A stretch of 64,000 nucleotides of DNA from Benincasa hispida (taxonomy: Eukaryota > Streptophyta > Magnoliopsida > Cucurbitales > Cucurbitaceae), in NCBI RefSeq assembly GCF_009727055.1, contig NC_052349.1, forward strand, positions 45,096,071 through 45,160,070. Direction: 5' to 3'. Shown here piece after piece: positions 52,140-64,000 of this stretch. The position numbers and the translations under genes were made by a program. A model generated the notes under the pieces. It ran no database searches, was not told where the DNA came from, and was given only the letters and a program-made list of their open reading frames with translations. The first letter of the stretch is position 1; each line of letters starts with the position of its first letter.

Positions 52140-54211
52140 ATATTGTGTTGTTCAGCAGAGTAGCAAATGCAACATTATAAAGATTCATCTAAGAACTCTA
52201 CAATTTAAATCTCTCTTGAGCGGTGCAGGATAAACATCTCTAAGTTAATACAATTTTATAATAGAGTTTGGAAGATCTTTAATACTCAAATATCTAAATG
52301 TTTCAACTTATCAATAAACTCTAAAGGATCTGCATTTAGGATTTTACCCGAGAAGTTTAAGCTCAATGTTTGTAATCGAAAAAAATAATGAATGAATTTT
52401 TCCAAGTCCAATTGCAGACTATGTGCACTATCTAGCATAAAAAATGTCCTCAAATGTGTCGTCTTAGATAATGGTCCTAGAAGTTGATCTTCATAACATT
52501 CTTTCCATGAAAAGTGATGAGTTCTTTTGTCAATGACATTCTCGACCAGTCCACACACGTATTCATTATAATTTGTTATTGAACAAGCTAGATCATGCAT
52601 CAAATCATGCATCTTACATGCTCTTAGGTCTCCTAAATCATTTTTCGTAATCTCTTGAAAAAATAACCTTGATAACAACTCCATGAAATAAACATTACCA
52701 ATATCAATAAGGTTGTCATTATTGCCATTCGTTTGAATGAAACCTTGTGCTCTCCATAGTTGTATTATGACACCCTTTTGAATCGCATAATCTTTCGAGA
52801 ACAAAGCACAATATATAAAATATTGCTTCAAATTAACTGGGAGGTATTTATAGCCAAGTTTAAGAATCAATCACATTTATTTTAGATCGTCTTGTCCTTG
52901 AGTCCAAACTTGATAAAGTTCCTTATCCTTGAAAGACGACCAAAATCTCTTTGATTTATCATCTTTTAATACTTTTCCAATAGTTCTTATCATGAGAGGA
53001 ACACCTTTTAACCTTGATGTGTTTTTCTTGCCAATTTAGACCAAATATGAATTCTGATCAAGCTCCTCTTGATTAAATGGATGTCCTTCCAAACCATATA
53101 CTTTTTGAAACAATAACCAAGAATTGCACTCATCCAAAATTTGTAAAGATTACAATAAAATAGTGTCAGAAGTTTTTTGCAACTTATTCACTGCGTATTG
53201 TGATCAAAATTCTACTACCCTTTGCACCAACCATCAACGATCTTTTAAGATGTAACCCTTCCTCTTTTTTCTCCTTTCACACATCATCCATGACAAGCAA
53301 ATATTTCTTTTCATTGTTTTTCTTTCTAAGCTAACTTTATAATGAATCTATTTGAACGAATGACTCAGGCTTCATTCAATTGGAAACTCTATTTTTTTAT
53401 TTATTATTGGAACGCCTTTAATTTGTTACTTGGCACTTCAAACAACCAAGTACAGGACTCTCATTGTTTGGTCAGTCGGCCGAATTTAAGGGCAGCGTGC
53501 CTTGGTTGGGGTTTGGGGGTGTTGCCCCCAAACCTTTTCAGAATCCATATTTAGTATATTTATATATTTGTGGTTATTTAAGATTATAACTTTAGGGTTT
53601 AAAGTAGTGCGCTATATAAATTCTCTAACCTTAGAGACACCATTTGTATATTCATAAAATATTCTCTCTTATAATATTGTTCTCTGTCCTGTGGACGTAG
53701 CTAACACACTGTTAGTGAATCACGTATATCTGTATGTTGATTTTACGTTGTTTTTTTTTTATATTATTTAATTATTGATTTCGTAACATGGATAATAATT
53801 TTCAATTCAAATTCTTTAGAAACACACACATAACTTCAAGTATGTACGAGTAAGTCTCTCGTCTCTTTCTCAACCCTTCATCATCTCTTTTCTCTATACA
53901 TACTTGTTTTCTTTTTCTTCGAACTATGGCCAGAACTTGCCGTCTCAAGATTTCGTAAGAGGACTCAGTCCAATAGGTCATCAATCTCGTGCAAAACATC
54001 CTTTAAGCTTTGAAATCCAAGCCTTGAGTGAAAGACTCTTGGACTGCTGCTCCTCTGCATCTAGAAGCACGGCTTGAATGTCAAAAAGAGAGTCATGGAG
54101 TTTGTCAAGCTCATCGTTCACGCGCCACGCCGATGCAAGCTCTTGGCAAGCAATATAACCCAATTTGATTATAATGCTTCCAGTAACGTCAAACAGAATA
54201 GATTCAGCCAT
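52140..54211 (-). pseudogene. CC-NBS-LRR (CNL) disease-resistance pseudogene
   Basis: Such proteins are intracellular immune receptors. From the ATG at 54211: the Rx-type coiled-coil domain (MAESILFDVTGSIIIKLG, LDAEEQQSKSLSLKAWISKL), then DVLHEIDDLLD with a frameshift before SSYEILRRQVL near 53965. Next should come the P-loop; instead there is an LTR-like insertion (53424-53788), and no GxGGxGKT remains. NB-ARC resumes at about 53325 with kinase-2 KYLLVMDDV followed by TGA where Trp is expected, then GSRILITIRSE (RNBS-B), GVPLMIRTIGKVL (GLPLA-type) and stops near 52870. The winged-helix part is intact (NLKQYFIYCALFSKDY), with the KMHDLMHDLA motif. The LRR stops after LKHLDI with TGA/TAG and fades by 52150. 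Not able to make a receptor. Confidence 0.88.
53424..53788 (+). mobile_element. LTR-like element A, inside the resistance pseudogene
   Basis: It opens TGTTACTTGGCACTTC and closes TTTCGTAACA, so the ends are short inverted repeats of the TG...CA type. Shared blocks with the reverse-oriented copy at 55982-56290 include GTAGTGCGCTATATAAA, CTAACCTTAGAG and CACTGTTAGTGAA. It looks like a small solo LTR. The flanking 5-mers TAATT and TGGAT do not match, so no target duplication supports the boundaries. Confidence 0.65.
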
Positions 54212-55981
54212 GGGGATGATAGAAAGTTTGGAGGAACGATGCTAAAGACAGGGTCATTGCAAGCTAAGCTCAAGGGTAACGGTAATTACAATCAGCTGAG
54301 TTTTTTTTTTAATCTTTTGAAATTTAGTTTAGAATATAAATATATTTTAAAGAATCTGTCGTAATTAATTTTCCACAAAAAAGTGTTGTAATTAATTATC
54401 TTACCCGCTATTTTTTTTATAGTTTCTACACTCCCTTGTTTAAAATTAATTGGGTTAAATTATGAAATTATTTATAAACCTTCGATTTTATGTCTATTTG
54501 ATATTTGAATTTTCAACTGTATAAACTTTTGATTTTGTATTTGGTAAGTGTCAATGAACTTTCAATTTTGAGTCTACTAAATCTTTGATAAATTCAAAAT
54601 TTTTAAATATTAGTTTATCTATTAGATATATAAGTTTTTATTTGATGTCTAATAAAACAACTCTCACTTTTGTGTTGAGTAGATTTATGAATTTTAAAAA
54701 AATTGAAAATCGAAGAGTTAAATTTATAATTTTGAAAGTTTAAAAACCAAATAAACATAAACTTCAAAATTCAAGAATTTATGGTGTATTTGTTTTAACT
54801 TTTTAAATACTTAATTTTGAGAAATAAATCATTTTAGAAAAAATTAAAGTGTTTGGCGACCACTCAAAATAGCCTTTCTGAAACATTTTCAAATTACATT
54901 TTGAACGGTTTTTATCATGAATTTAAATAAAAATGACTTTTTTTCAAAAAAAAAAAAAATCTAGTTAATTCAAGGCTTATAATTTAACATATGAAATTAT
55001 ATATTAGTCCTTATTCTTAAATTTTAATTTCAATTTCATCCATGTATTTTTCGAAAGTTTCAATATCTACAAAATAGAAAAAAATAAAATTCTAATATAT
55101 TCCTAAAATTTGTCACTTCCATGGCTGTGATACACTTAGGCCATTGATGGATGAATTGTAATAGACCTAAATCGCAAACATAATTGTTGCTTTTAATCGC
55201 GTTTACCTAAAATTATGAATGTCACATTTTACTATTACCGTTACTACTTGACCATAACAGTACTAGTAACAGTAACATTAAAGGTAAATGTAACAATAAA
55301 TGTGGTAAATGCATAATTTTCATTAACAATATCTATAACGGTAAGGGTAAAGGTAGTGGATCCCACGTAATTTTCAATTACAACCAGATTAAGCACTATA
55401 AACAATAACAAAAATAATCAATTGGGGCCCATTGATGGATTAGTTTTTCCATGGGTAAACGTGACCTTAATTATTAGTTCTAAAAATACTATCGGTTGCA
55501 AATTACCTTTAACTAAATTTCTAAATTTTTATTATTGTATCTCATAAGTACTTAAACTTTAAAATATGTTTAAAAAGTGGTTAATTAAACTTTAAAAATA
55601 GTATAAACCTTAAACTTTCAATCTTTTTATAAACTACTTGCCCTCTAGTATTAATAGCTAATACCAACTAAATCTTAAGCCTTTGATTATTTACCCACCT
55701 CACAAAAGAGAGAGGGCATCCAAGATGTCGTTCCTTAGAGACGATATATCGTATTATGTTCATTCATATTACTTTGCTTCAAATGAGAGATCAAATAACA
55801 ACATTACTGGTTTGGGTAATCACTATTTGCTTAATCACTATTTGGATTACCAACACTAATCAAGGTTTATTATTTAAAGCATTTGAATGACTTGAAAAAC
55901 AAGACATGCATTGAACTTTTTGGATGGGTTGAACACATTTCATCACTATTCAAATTGTCTCTCCTCTATCTAATAGAAATT
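54212..55981. other. AT-rich DNA upstream of the resistance pseudogene
   Basis: 54783-54975 is copy 2 of the MITE-like family. 55200-55340 has runs of GGTAA and TAACAGTAA-type words. No other gene is seen, and no promoter can be defended. Confidence 0.4.
54783..54975. mobile_element. Short non-autonomous element (MITE-like), copy 2
   Basis: It contains AAATCATTTTAGAAAAAATT, GTGTTTGGCGACCACTCA, ATTTTTATCA.GAATTTAAAT variants and TCTAGTTAATTCAAGG, matching the series of blocks at 22813-22992 in the same orientation. Terminal repeats are not defined. Confidence 0.5.
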
Positions 55982-56290
55982 TGTTACGAAATCGACAATT
56001 AAAGAATACAAAAAAGAACGTAGATATAGAGAAGATCGACACACAGATATACGTGGTTCACTAACAGTATGTTAACTACATCCACGAATAGAGGGAGAAT
56101 AATATTATTTGAGAGAATGTTTTTTTTTAAAATTACATTAAAAAAAACGGCGCCTCTAAGGTTAGAAAGTTTATATAGCGCACTACTCTAAACCCTAGGG
56201 ACAAAATCGTAAATAACTACAAATAAATAAATATGTTGAATACGAAATCAACAAGACCCCGTACTTGGCTGTTCGAAGCGCCAACAAACA
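55982..56290 (-). mobile_element. LTR-like element B, inverted copy of 53424-53788
   Basis: On the minus strand it opens TGTTTGTTGGCGCTTC and closes TTTCGTAACA, with the shared TATATAGCGCACTAC (seen on +) and CTCTAAGGTTAGA. No matching duplication flanks it (AAATT and GATTG). Confidence 0.65.
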
Positions 56291-59200
56291 GATTGAAGGC
56301 ATTTCAACAAAATTCAACAAGTTGAAAACAGTATAAATAAATACAGACCAAACAATTTTAACGTGAAAAATCTCCTCAAATTGAATAGTAAAAAAAAAAC
56401 CACGTGATCGTAGTCAAAATATCCTCTACATGAATGTGTTTAAAAAAGATAAAGAAACTCTCCTAAAAGTGGCACCCAAGTATCATGTTCAACTTCATTC
56501 ATTAATGTTGTTTTGGATAAATCTCTTTTTCTTCATTTCTCCACACATGCATCTGCTATATAGAGCAAATGGTCTTCTACTCTTTATCTAATTGTTTTAA
56601 CATTAAATGCCTTAATTTTGTATCTAAGCCAAAAATAAGCTAAGATTTTCTTTTAGCACACATTAAAAATCAATACCAAACCAAAATTAATGTTCCAACT
56701 TTAAATTCTTAGACTAAATTATTTAGATTAAATGAATTAAAAAAAGGTATAGATATTTTTTAAAATGAATTTTGAATGAGAGTACGATAAACTATATTGA
56801 TGCACCAATGTAATAGTTAATATTACATTTTGAAAAGAAAAAAAGATGATATATCTATGGTTATAAATGACATACACAAAATGGATTTTGTATTTAGCAC
56901 TTATATGAAATAAACATTAATATTAAACTTTAAGTTATATTATTTTAAATGATATAGTCTTCATATTTGATATATCATCAATGTCGTTGCTATGTTTCTC
57001 TTTCTATTTAAATCTAGTATCAATTGATAAACAAAATATAAAGTACACTATACAATTAATATAATATATAAATGTATAACTTACATGCCATTGAAATCCT
57101 ATCAAATTTCTTGTTCAAGAAACAAAATCCTATTAAACTTTAGAAACTAGAAGATATTAATTGATATACTGGATATTTGGTAATGTAACTAAAATATATC
57201 GTCAAAATCAAATAAAAACAACTTTAAAAGCCTAAGTAGACTAACATGATAACCTAAATAAGACCACTAAAATCAACTAATATAATTAAAATAACTCTAT
57301 ATCGGAAAAAATGAACTTTCTTTTTTATTTTTTCTTTGAGAAATATACGATATGTGGGCCAGTAGGTGCATGTATTTTGAAAGATGTGATGATTATTATC
57401 CTTATGTCGTGCCCTTAATTCTAAGTGAGATAAATTTTCTAGTTTGAATGCAATTTTTTCTCTAACTAAACCCAACAGTAAGTCTAGTTAGAGTACTTCT
57501 CGGTGAGATTCGAGGTCGAACTCAGGAACATACAACTAAAAAGTGATGAAATAATTGTTTGATCTTGATGGAAAAAGTTAATTTTTTTAATCTGTGACCG
57601 AAGTATGCAATGAAAATAACATTTACTATCTAACAAAATACTTATACTACTGGTGGAATGAATGATGATATGGATGTGATAGTAATTGCAAGTGCTAAAT
57701 GAAGCCGTGCAAGATGAGGATGGATAAAATATCAATGATTAGACAAGGTTGAGAAAGATCCACTAACATTTTCCTAAGCGATGAGTAAGTCATGTGTTCA
57801 TACAATATCATGCGTTCATGCAATTAACTCTTAAAGTAATAACTTCACCTTTCGGTGTTTTGAGCCATGGTGTCCTATCTTTAGGATGCATGCGATGAGT
57901 TTTAGTTGCAATAGGTTAACTTTATCTCTAAAGTTACTTCTATCCTTGTTTTATGAGTTCCACAGTCTCTTATTCTTTCAAGTTGTAAATTGTTTCCTAC
58001 TCAGATCAATCTCTTGATTTGGCCTCATGGCCCCTTTTTTTTTGCACGCATTAAATTAGATGAACTCCTACTTATGCAAAATTTAGTAAAAATGTTAACT
58101 TATCCTTCTCAACCCATTAGGAATTTAGCTACTCATGCTTGTGAAAATAGATATGGATGGATAAAATATGGAAGTAATTGCTTTCATATTAAGAAAATTA
58201 AAGTTTTTCAATCTCTAAAAACTTAATACAAATGAAAATAAAAAAAAGAATGTAAAGAGAATTAAAGTAGAAGGTGCTAAGCTACCAGTCACAAATTTCT
58301 TTCTCCCTTAGGTTGTAATGGTGTTAAGGTCTCCCTCTCCTTTTTCAGAGAAGAACTCTAAGCTCTCATTTAAAATTCTTAAAAAAAAAAAAAAAAAAAA
58401 AGCTTGAAGAAGTGATGGTTATGATAGATTAAGTGTGGAAATTTGACAGAGCTTCGACCTCTCTCGATGGTGGAAATCTCTATATCTTAATCGATTCTTC
58501 AAAGGGCTATTTATAGACGTCAAGAAAAAGGTTTCTCATCATCTTTCTAATGATGATTTAACACCTCACACTAATTTTCATGCCTTTCTACGTTACCTGC
58601 CTCACGTCAGAGATCCATTGGCTCTGCTACGAACGTCTCACATCAGCTACTAACTTGTTTTGTTGATTTAACTTTCACCGCCCACGTGTTTTCCATTTCT
58701 ACTTGTTGTATTTCATCTAATCGTATGGTGCTATGCATTGTAAAGTTGGTCACTGGGTTGATTTCTTCTATACAATCATGGCTTGCAGCTCGTTTCTTTG
58801 GTCAGTTTTTCTTCTCATTTCATCTGAATCTTGCATCCAAAAGAGACATATTTTACACTTTTCAAGAATTATTAGTTTTGTAAGCATATAATCACAAGAT
58901 ATGATTATTTGCATGAATTTCTTGTCAAACTCATGCGTTTTCCTTTAAATTTTTCTAATTGTTTTCAATAAAAAGGCAAAATAATTTGTATTTCTACAAA
59001 TCATTACACCCTCAAAAATAAAACAATACTTGTCCTCAAGCATATATTTAAAGTCTTAGTATATACCTCAACTCACTTTGACACATTAGCTAAACCACTC
59101 AAAGTGCTTCCTAATTCAAGATTCGTTTGACTTGTATCATTCTTCAAGCTTTATTTCTTTCCTATGAAAACATTTCTAGACCTTAGATGTGGCAAGCTTA

Positions 59201-60109
59201 TTCTTCAAAATTCCCTTACTCTTTTTCAAGGCTTTCTTATATTTCTTTTCAGAAATGGGCTTATGGTTCAAAGTTTACGAAAATTTCTCTCTGTTACTCT
59301 TTGTATTATTAAGTATAATTATGTGTAGATCCAGGCATCTCACCTTCATTTTGGTTTGTCCCCACGGGTGTCATGCAGACATCCAATTACAAGCAACAAT
59401 CCTTTCAAACTCAACTCTTGACTTGAAATTTTTCTTTCAGTACAGGCAGTGAGTTGTAATTATTTTTTTCCTACGTTGATCATAACTCCCATCTTCGTTT
59501 TGGATTGCCTCCACGGATGTCATGCAGACATCCAGCTACGAGTATGTTCCTAACGCTTTTATATTTTTTTTTTTATGGAAGTGAAAAATTAAATGAGCAA
59601 CAAGATTTTCAAATTTTTTTAATGTATTTAGCTCAAACCTCTCCCACCCCCAAATTTAGAAGGCACTGAGGTCTTCATTGTTGAAATTGAATTGTGCAAT
59701 GGCCTTGAAAAAAATCTGCAAAAGATGTTTGAAGTAAAATGTGCACGCATACTAATTTTGATAAATATTTCCTAAGGTAATGTCCTAAGGTTTAAGTACT
59801 AGAGACTTATCATAATAAATTTAGGTATTGATTAACACAAGTATCATCGTTGAGGTCATACGGCAAAACGCATCAAAGCAAGGAGAAATACTAAGAAAAC
59901 AATAATTATAAACAAAAAACTAGTACAAGGAAAAGACACAAGGAAAATGGATTGAACTGGATAATTCATTCAATGCAATTAATTAATATGAAGTGATCAA
60001 TGCATACAAAACATTGAATCAAATACAAAAATTGAAGAAATCTCTAAATTTAATTTTTACCTGCATTGTTGTTGTCATTTGGCAGGGGAAGGAAAACTTT
60101 TTCCTCTAA
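56291..60109. other. AT-rich DNA with small repeats, no recognised gene
   Basis: 56455-56540 repeats a block of 50597-50650. A poly-A run lies at 58380-58400. 59350-59550 has two copies of a hairpin-forming word. 59645-59665 (minus strand AATTTGGGGGTGGGAG) resembles the G-run seen after gag-like genes of large plant retroelements, so 57700-60100 may be the non-coding interior of the element whose coding part is at 60110-64000. Confidence 0.4.
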
Positions 60110-63100
60110 AACTGTAGGGGTTGTTGGAGATGCGGTGGAATAGTAGGTCCTATAAGGAGCTGTGCAAGAACTTTTTGAATCTATTGAAGTGTGAAGCGAA
60201 ACTGCTCATGCTGCTTTTGCATCTGATGCCAAATGAAGTTCCACGTCAAGGTCTACTGGCCTTGAACTTGTTGAGATTGGAATTGAACAAACTCTTGCAA
60301 CTCGACTTTGTTGGGATTGATATCCTAAATCTAGTGTATCTCGTGGTTTGTAGTTTTGTTAACACAAAAGATTTATCTAATAAAATCATAGGTATTTTAT
60401 TTGACATTTAGATAGTATTAGTTCAATTCAATAAACTAAGATCCAAGGTTATATGATGTCACTTGAATAGTATGTGGTTGACATATAGGTGGTTCACGTT
60501 CAAGTAATAACCTAAAAGGTCTACATTAAATGGATGAAGGTTGGTGCCTTATCTTGGTAACACTGCGGATACGACCCACTCTGTAATTGTTACATGAGAT
60601 GTAAGTGTTATAAAAAATATGAACAATATTGTTCATGTAAAGACATGTGAGTGGGGGCATCCTGTATAAAAGAGTTTATACATAGACCGACCATGAAACA
60701 ATTAGTTTCTTTTTATAATACCATTACTTGAAGAAACTAATATTTCACTAGGATGACTATAGGAGACTTACCTTAATCTTAAGTGAGTTGTGAACTCTTG
60801 TTTATGACGACAGTCCTTTGATCTGTATGGGTGAGAGTGACCATGATAGCCGACTCAACAAGCCTACCATTTTGGAGATTTTTCTGATTAGAGAGTTGAG
60901 AATACAGTTACACAAGATGGAATTCACTCCTTCCCATTCCTTGGAAAAGTAGATAAATTGTTCCCTTGACAGCTGATTCCAAGTCTTGAACAATGGGGTC
61001 TCAATCTCTCACTGGTCCGAGAGGCGTTAGTTTATAGTTAAACTAAGAACTGTTTGTTCATTAAAGGAATCAGTGGTACTTAAGAAGTTAGAAGTAACTA
61101 TAGAGGTAAAATGATATTTTGACCCAACTGTAGTTATGAACATTTATTTAGGGTCATCACTTTATTGATTGGTTATATCCATGGAGACAGAAATATATCT
61201 ACAGTGCAAAGAGTGCAACTATCGATGTTTAGTGGAGTGATCGGTAGTTAATGAATATTGATTAGTTGGATTAAAGGAGTTTAATAAATTAATCTCATAT
61301 TATTTGAGCTTCTAATCTGTGGGTCCATAAGGTCCTATTATTAGCTCACTAAAGAATAGTAATGAGGAATGATTTAAATTATTCAATCAAATGAGAGAAT
61401 TTAATATTAATGAGATTAATATATAATGATTAATTATAGATATGATCTATAATTTAAATTATGTAAGAGAGATATATTTGAATAAGATTTAAATATTAGA
61501 TTTATATGAATTGGACTCATAAAGAGATGTATACATATAAATATGTGATATTTAGATATGAATTAACTCCATATTAAATATGATTTAATATAGCTATTTA
61601 ATTGATTAATTAATGGTTAATTAATTGATTAAGAAATAATGGATATTGGAGTTTAGTAAAACTATATGATATTTATGATAATTAATTAAATGTATATATT
61701 AAATAGGATTTAGTATGGTCATTTAATTAAGGTGTCAAGTAGTTACATAAGGGTTATTTAATTAATTAGCACTAAGAGTATACAAGAAAATACTTGGAGA
61801 AGGTGTTAACCGTTCTCCAAATAAATATATCTTTATAGCCATTTAAGGCAAGGGATTTTTATCACATAAAATCCTAGCCTCCAACCTCCACCTTCTCTCT
61901 AACTTCACTCTAGAAATTCTCTTCCCTTTTTCCTCCTAAAAGTTCTTGGAGACCACTCTTCCAAGTTCTTTGGAATCCTAGAGAATAGAAAGGGAACTTT
62001 ATTGGTGGTATCTTTCTTCTTGGAGAAGTTTGAGATCGTTGATAATGGTGGAAAAGGAAAGCTAGAGGAATCTACAAAGGTGAGTTTTCATTTCTCCTCT
62101 TCTTCCTCTTTTCTAGCATGCTTATATTTTATTTGAACATTTATTCTCAAACGCATGTTGTATTTTACTATTTTTGTTTCCATAAAATCGAATGTCTAAA
62201 TGCAAGGTGTTCACACTCTTACGCGGGAATTCGATTTCTACAGACTTATTGTTGCACAAGCTCTCATTATTGCTGCAAAAGTGTGTCTTTTTTGTGCGGA
62301 AACTAGTCAAGACTCCCCTAGATTGGTTCCTGGAGGTCGTCAAGCAAGAACTTGCACAAGTTATGAAAGTCCACATTAGCTAATTCATCTTCGCGTGTAG
62401 AAGGAATGTCGTGTTGAATTTCTTCTTCGACGTGTGGTGGATGCTTACCAACCTCACCAGATCCTTCACCTATTTGAAAAGTACTGGGAGGAAGGATGCT
62501 TGGGTCATCAGTAGTAAGCGGTGGTAGATTTAAGCCTGCGATCATTGGCTTCTCACAAATTGGTGTCTTGCCCTTGTTTTCTTCTAGTGGTGGCGGTGGA
62601 GTTTCTCCCTTAGTTCAAGCAGTAAGAGAGGGAAGGAGGATTCATTTGGAAGGATTGGAGGGTGTTCATTCAAATCAACATGCATTCTTTGAAACTCCCT
62701 TATCAATTGTTTTTAAGGTAGAGGAATGATCTCAACCTTAGATTCAGTGCGGTGTGGTGAAGGAGTCTGTCACCCAGGCTATGATGGGGGAGATTTTTTT
62801 CTTTTTCAATTTCTTTATTTTCTTATTCAGTCAAGTCGAGGTGGAGAATGGCGATCTTTCTTTATCTTAGCCCGAGGTGGTGCGATCAATTTCCCTTCTT
62901 CAATAGACGAAAAAGGCGCACTAAGTAATTCTTCTACTTTAGTGTTTGGCGTGGTTTGTTCAAATAACTTTTTCACCAACCTCCTTCTCTTAGGCTGGGG
63001 AGGTTACCCTAGTGGTGTTGTTTGCAACTAAGAAGGCCACTTCTTAGTCTTTTCTTGTTTAACCGCCTCAGGTTGAAGTAGTGAATCCTTTAGTATTCGT

Positions 63101-64000
63101 CGGAGAGTGTTGGTGATGACTCCCCTAACGGGCACCTCTTCTTCATCTTCAAACATCCCTTGAACAGTGCACAACCTTGTTACAAGAAAGGGGAAGAATA
63201 GCTAACCCCTAGGTTTGAAAAATATAGCTCGCATTTGGGCTACGATGATGCGTCCGACATCCATAGAGATGCATCGCATGTGCAATATATCGCATTACTC
63301 GATCCCTTGATATAGAGCTGTCATGCATGGTTGGGAACAGCTTCTTCTTGACAAAATAAAGCCACACATTTGCCTTTAGAGTTAGGCTATGCGGTGACAG
63401 TGCCCTGATCCCCTTAGAGAAGGTGATCCACTTCGACCCTGGCTTGACCAACACTCTTAATGCATCTTTCATCTCCTCACAAGTTGGCTCTTTATTTATT
63501 CTGTTCCCTTCAGCTTCAGGGTCGTTTTGTAAGTTGAACAGTGCGTTTATCCTCTTGATGCCGAAACCAAGTTTCTCATCACCTACCTGAGCGATGTATT
63601 TGCAGGGATGAGGTTTCCTTCATAGAATGTACGTACCGCACTTGGTTTGAGCTTTTGAGGTCCTTCGCAGAAGTTCCACCATCTTATGATGCTGATAACA
63701 TTCACTATGAATGCGGGTAGTTGGGTGGCCTCAGGGAAAAACCCTATCTCCAACAGTAGCGATGATCGCTTTTTGGGCACTTTCTCTGCCTCAACCTCCA
63801 TTTTATCTTTTCTTTTTCCTTTTCTCTTTTCTTCAAAGCCAATAGAACCCCTACTCCCTTATCCTTTTTCTTCATTCTTTCTCGGTGAAACCTTTTTTCT
63901 TATCGCCTGACTTTGACTATTCTTGGGTTGCTCTTTTCGTTTTGCAACCTCTTTTTTCTTTACTTCCATTGTCATATTCCTCTTCTCTTTCTTGATTTCT
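60110..64000 (-). pseudogene. PF20167-type 'putative plant transposon protein' gene, broken, split by a solo LTR
   Basis: The minus strand begins with a Lys-rich N-terminus (KKKEVAKRKEQPKNS) beyond 63801, interrupted by TAA near 63857. Then 63801-63583 reads FFPEATQLPAFIVNVISIIR, WWNFCEGPQ and AVRTFYEGNLIPA. 63472-63209 reads WITFSKGIRALSPHSLTL, KANVWLYFVKKKLFPTMHDS and SISRDRVMRYIAH, the pattern of the amplified plant family PF20167 (LTxEAKxWxxFxxxxLxPTxHxSxVSxxRA). A low-complexity region follows (62545-62318), then the solo LTR. The C-terminal Gln-rich part resumes below 60303 (VELQEFVQFQSQQVQGQ, WHQMQKQHEQFRF). Role unknown; the family rides on large retroelements. Several stops. Confidence 0.65.
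60309..62242 (+). mobile_element. Solo LTR (1,934 bp) with perfect 5-bp target duplication
   Basis: It opens TGTTGGGATTGATATCC and closes GGAATTCGATTTCTACA. The 5-mer GACTT stands immediately on both sides (60304-60308 and 62243-62247). No primer site or polypurine tract adjoins it, so the internal part was lost by LTR-LTR recombination. The middle (61300-61750) is very AT-rich. LTR length and end sequences fit a plant LTR retrotransposon, copia-like by its end; lineage is inference. It splits the PF20167-type gene on the opposite strand. Confidence 0.9.

Noticed and set aside
53424..53788. Element A as a proven solo LTR
   Set aside because: Flanking 5-mers do not match, so it is listed only as LTR-like, unlike the 60309-62242 copy.

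Overview
This is nuclear DNA from a flowering plant. Genes carry GT-AG introns, intergenic DNA is AT-rich, and Ty1/copia retrotransposons and plant L1-type LINEs dominate. The repeat style (a 1.9 kb LTR opening TGTTGGGATTGATATCC, degenerate CTATCACT and TTGATACA minisatellites, amplified PF20167-type 'plant transposon protein' genes) looks like a cucurbit. That placement is inference; I ran no search.

Three host loci are visible. (1) From 4310 to 35058 on the + strand lie the last ten coding exons of a SUVH4/KRYPTONITE histone H3K9 methyltransferase: most of the SRA domain, pre-SET, SET and post-SET, with all ten splicing in frame to 436 residues. Its 5' exons are not recognisable in the window. 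The exons total 1.3 kb but span 30.7 kb, because introns 2.6, 14.7 and 8.8 kb long are packed with LINE and copia copies. (2) At 36835-38640 on the - strand, tail to tail with SUVH4, is a two-exon gene for a 418-residue acidic protein, probably TSSC4-like, carrying paired SILK and RVxF motifs that predict PP1 docking. (3) At 52140-54211 (-) is a dead CC-NBS-LRR resistance gene that has lost its P-loop and carries an LTR-like insertion.

The rest is mobile and repeated DNA. 1-1844: 5' part of a copia element (-). 1845-6650: LINE pieces in both orientations. 7399-7925: tandem duplication. 7985-13780: a long decayed LINE (+). 14640-15590: LTR fragment. 15917-21497: a complete copia element (-) with 217-bp LTRs and a CTTAT target duplication, but no primer binding site. 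25790-33320: LINE ORF1 remnant, a 110-bp LINE tail, two internally deleted copia elements and a LINE RT remnant. 40231-43330: non-coding retroelement-like DNA with an LTR, a tRNA-type primer site and two tandem arrays. 44395-48440: copia remnant (+) split by a 1.2 kb insertion. 48690-51045: minisatellites. 60110-64000: a PF20167-type gene (-) split by a solo LTR of 1,934 bp with perfect GACTT duplications.

No complete non-TE gene other than the TSSC4-like one lies wholly in the window. The main biological point is that the SUVH4 gene, whose product silences transposons, is itself loaded with transposons that would be its targets.
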